A DNA stretch of 19,343 nt, from NCBI GenBank assembly GCA_002179805.1, contig NAVB01001864.1, forward strand, positions 1 to 19,343, given 5' to 3'. This DNA comes from Acanthamoeba lenticulata. Its lineage: Eukaryota > Discosea > Longamoebia > Acanthamoebidae. Of the stretch, positions 18,901 to 19,343 are shown piece by piece; position 1 is the first letter of the stretch; every line of letters starts with the position of its first letter. The notes below the pieces were generated by a model that was not told where the DNA came from, searched no databases, and worked only from the letters and a program-made list of their open reading frames with translations. The translations under genes were made by a program, and so were the position numbers.

Positions 18901-19303
18901 GCACAAGAACGTGCAACCGCTTATGCGACAAAAACGTGCCTTTATCCATGTGCTGGAGAGGTTCGACGAACGCGTCCCATTTGAGCAATAGACTGTCGGG
19001 TTGGAAGTAGTCGTCCAGGTTGGCGCGATGTTGGTCGTCAGCAAACAGGATGAAGGCAGCCTTCTTGGAGAACGTGAGAAACTTGTGCTTGGAGAGCGCC
19101 CGCAGCTCGATCACCTGAGCGTCCAGCAGCCTTATGACCTCAGCGGTGACTCCGATATTGTTTACCGCGTCGAGCTTGAGGCGAAGCGAACAGAGGAGCT
19201 GGGCTGCTCGACCAAACGCGATTGTGGCGGTGGCGGCGTTGACTGGCAGCAGCGCTTCACCCTTCGCACGCAGCGTGTCTGCCTCTCGGAGCAAGCTTTC
19301 CAT
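15948..19303 (-). CDS. ERMARD: ERMARD-like protein (DUF4209) with HEPN-type R-x4-H motif
   Basis: Twelve exons join in phase on the minus strand: 19303-18940, 18853-18636, 18565-18491, 18407-18366, 18315-18191, 18095-17993, 17920-17844, 17777-17484, 17418-17294, 17214-16924, 16840-16431, 16352-15948 (842 residues). The best family marker is GLNLRNLLWHGFATK at about 295-309, together with VLLPLVEHAMRKLCLYLNDC near 435-450; both resemble ERMARD, an ER-associated protein predicted to act in RNA decay. Arg299 and His304 fit the R-x4-H motif of HEPN ribonucleases. A hydrophobic stretch (PLLLQLLRLILLAV, about 734-747) near the C-terminus could be a membrane contact. The first intron has a GC donor (18939-18938, AAAG|GCACGT), needed to keep frame into DFADKMQEVTGEE. 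The exon 10 donor is uncertain (16924 chosen; 16960 also keeps frame), and the start may lie beyond the window, as the frame is open upstream of 19303. Confidence 0.75.
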
Positions 19304-19343
19304 CGCCGCGCTGCAGAAGAGTCCTTGAGGAACCACACACGGG

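Noticed and set aside
1..19343. Mobile element, integrated virus or CRISPR-like array.
   Set aside because: No transposase, integrase, reverse transcriptase, capsid-type gene, terminal repeats or spaced direct repeats were seen. The repeated DNA is all inside coding exons or introns.

Overview
The window looks like nuclear DNA of a free-living amoebozoan, most likely Acanthamoeba or a close relative. The evidence is GC-rich exons, many short introns (about 50-160 nt, donors mostly GTACG, GTGCG or GTAAG), very short intergenic gaps, and eukaryote-only families such as a voltage-sensing phosphatase, ERMARD and a leucine carboxyl methyltransferase. The genus is inferred from gene style, not proven. 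I resolved the exons by hand: seven protein-coding genes with 49 introns, each junction checked for phase and, where possible, against the protein family. No tRNA, rRNA, CRISPR array or transposase was seen.

Layout. 1-760 (-): 5' part of a PP2A leucine carboxyl methyltransferase, cut by the window edge. 883-2463 (+): a helical-repeat (armadillo-like) protein with a strong mitochondrial presequence, divergent from the first gene. 2620-3209 (+): a small four-helix membrane protein of a family common in bacteria. 3210-3713: a gap holding an antisense coding-like fragment, possibly an Argonaute linker remnant. 3714-4402 (+): a HINT3-type histidine triad protein with an N-terminal membrane anchor. 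4511-7541 (+): a complete voltage-sensing phosphoinositide phosphatase (S1-S4 sensor, PTEN-like phosphatase, C2). 7610-15788 (-): a 17-exon gene for a secreted protein of about 2260 residues with eleven fibronectin type III domains, Ser/Thr/Pro linkers and a Ser/Thr/Pro tail of about 930 residues. 15948-19303 (-): a 12-exon ERMARD-like gene with a HEPN-type R-x4-H motif.

The genes form no obvious single pathway. The most unusual points are: a tandemly triplicated three-exon FN3 cassette with conserved exon sizes and phases; three GC-AG introns sharing an AG|GCAC donor; a stop-free 153-nt intron inside the phosphatase domain whose retention would insert a poly-Ile/Val segment; and a perfect TGACGTCA palindrome lying on a stop codon upstream of the FN3 gene.
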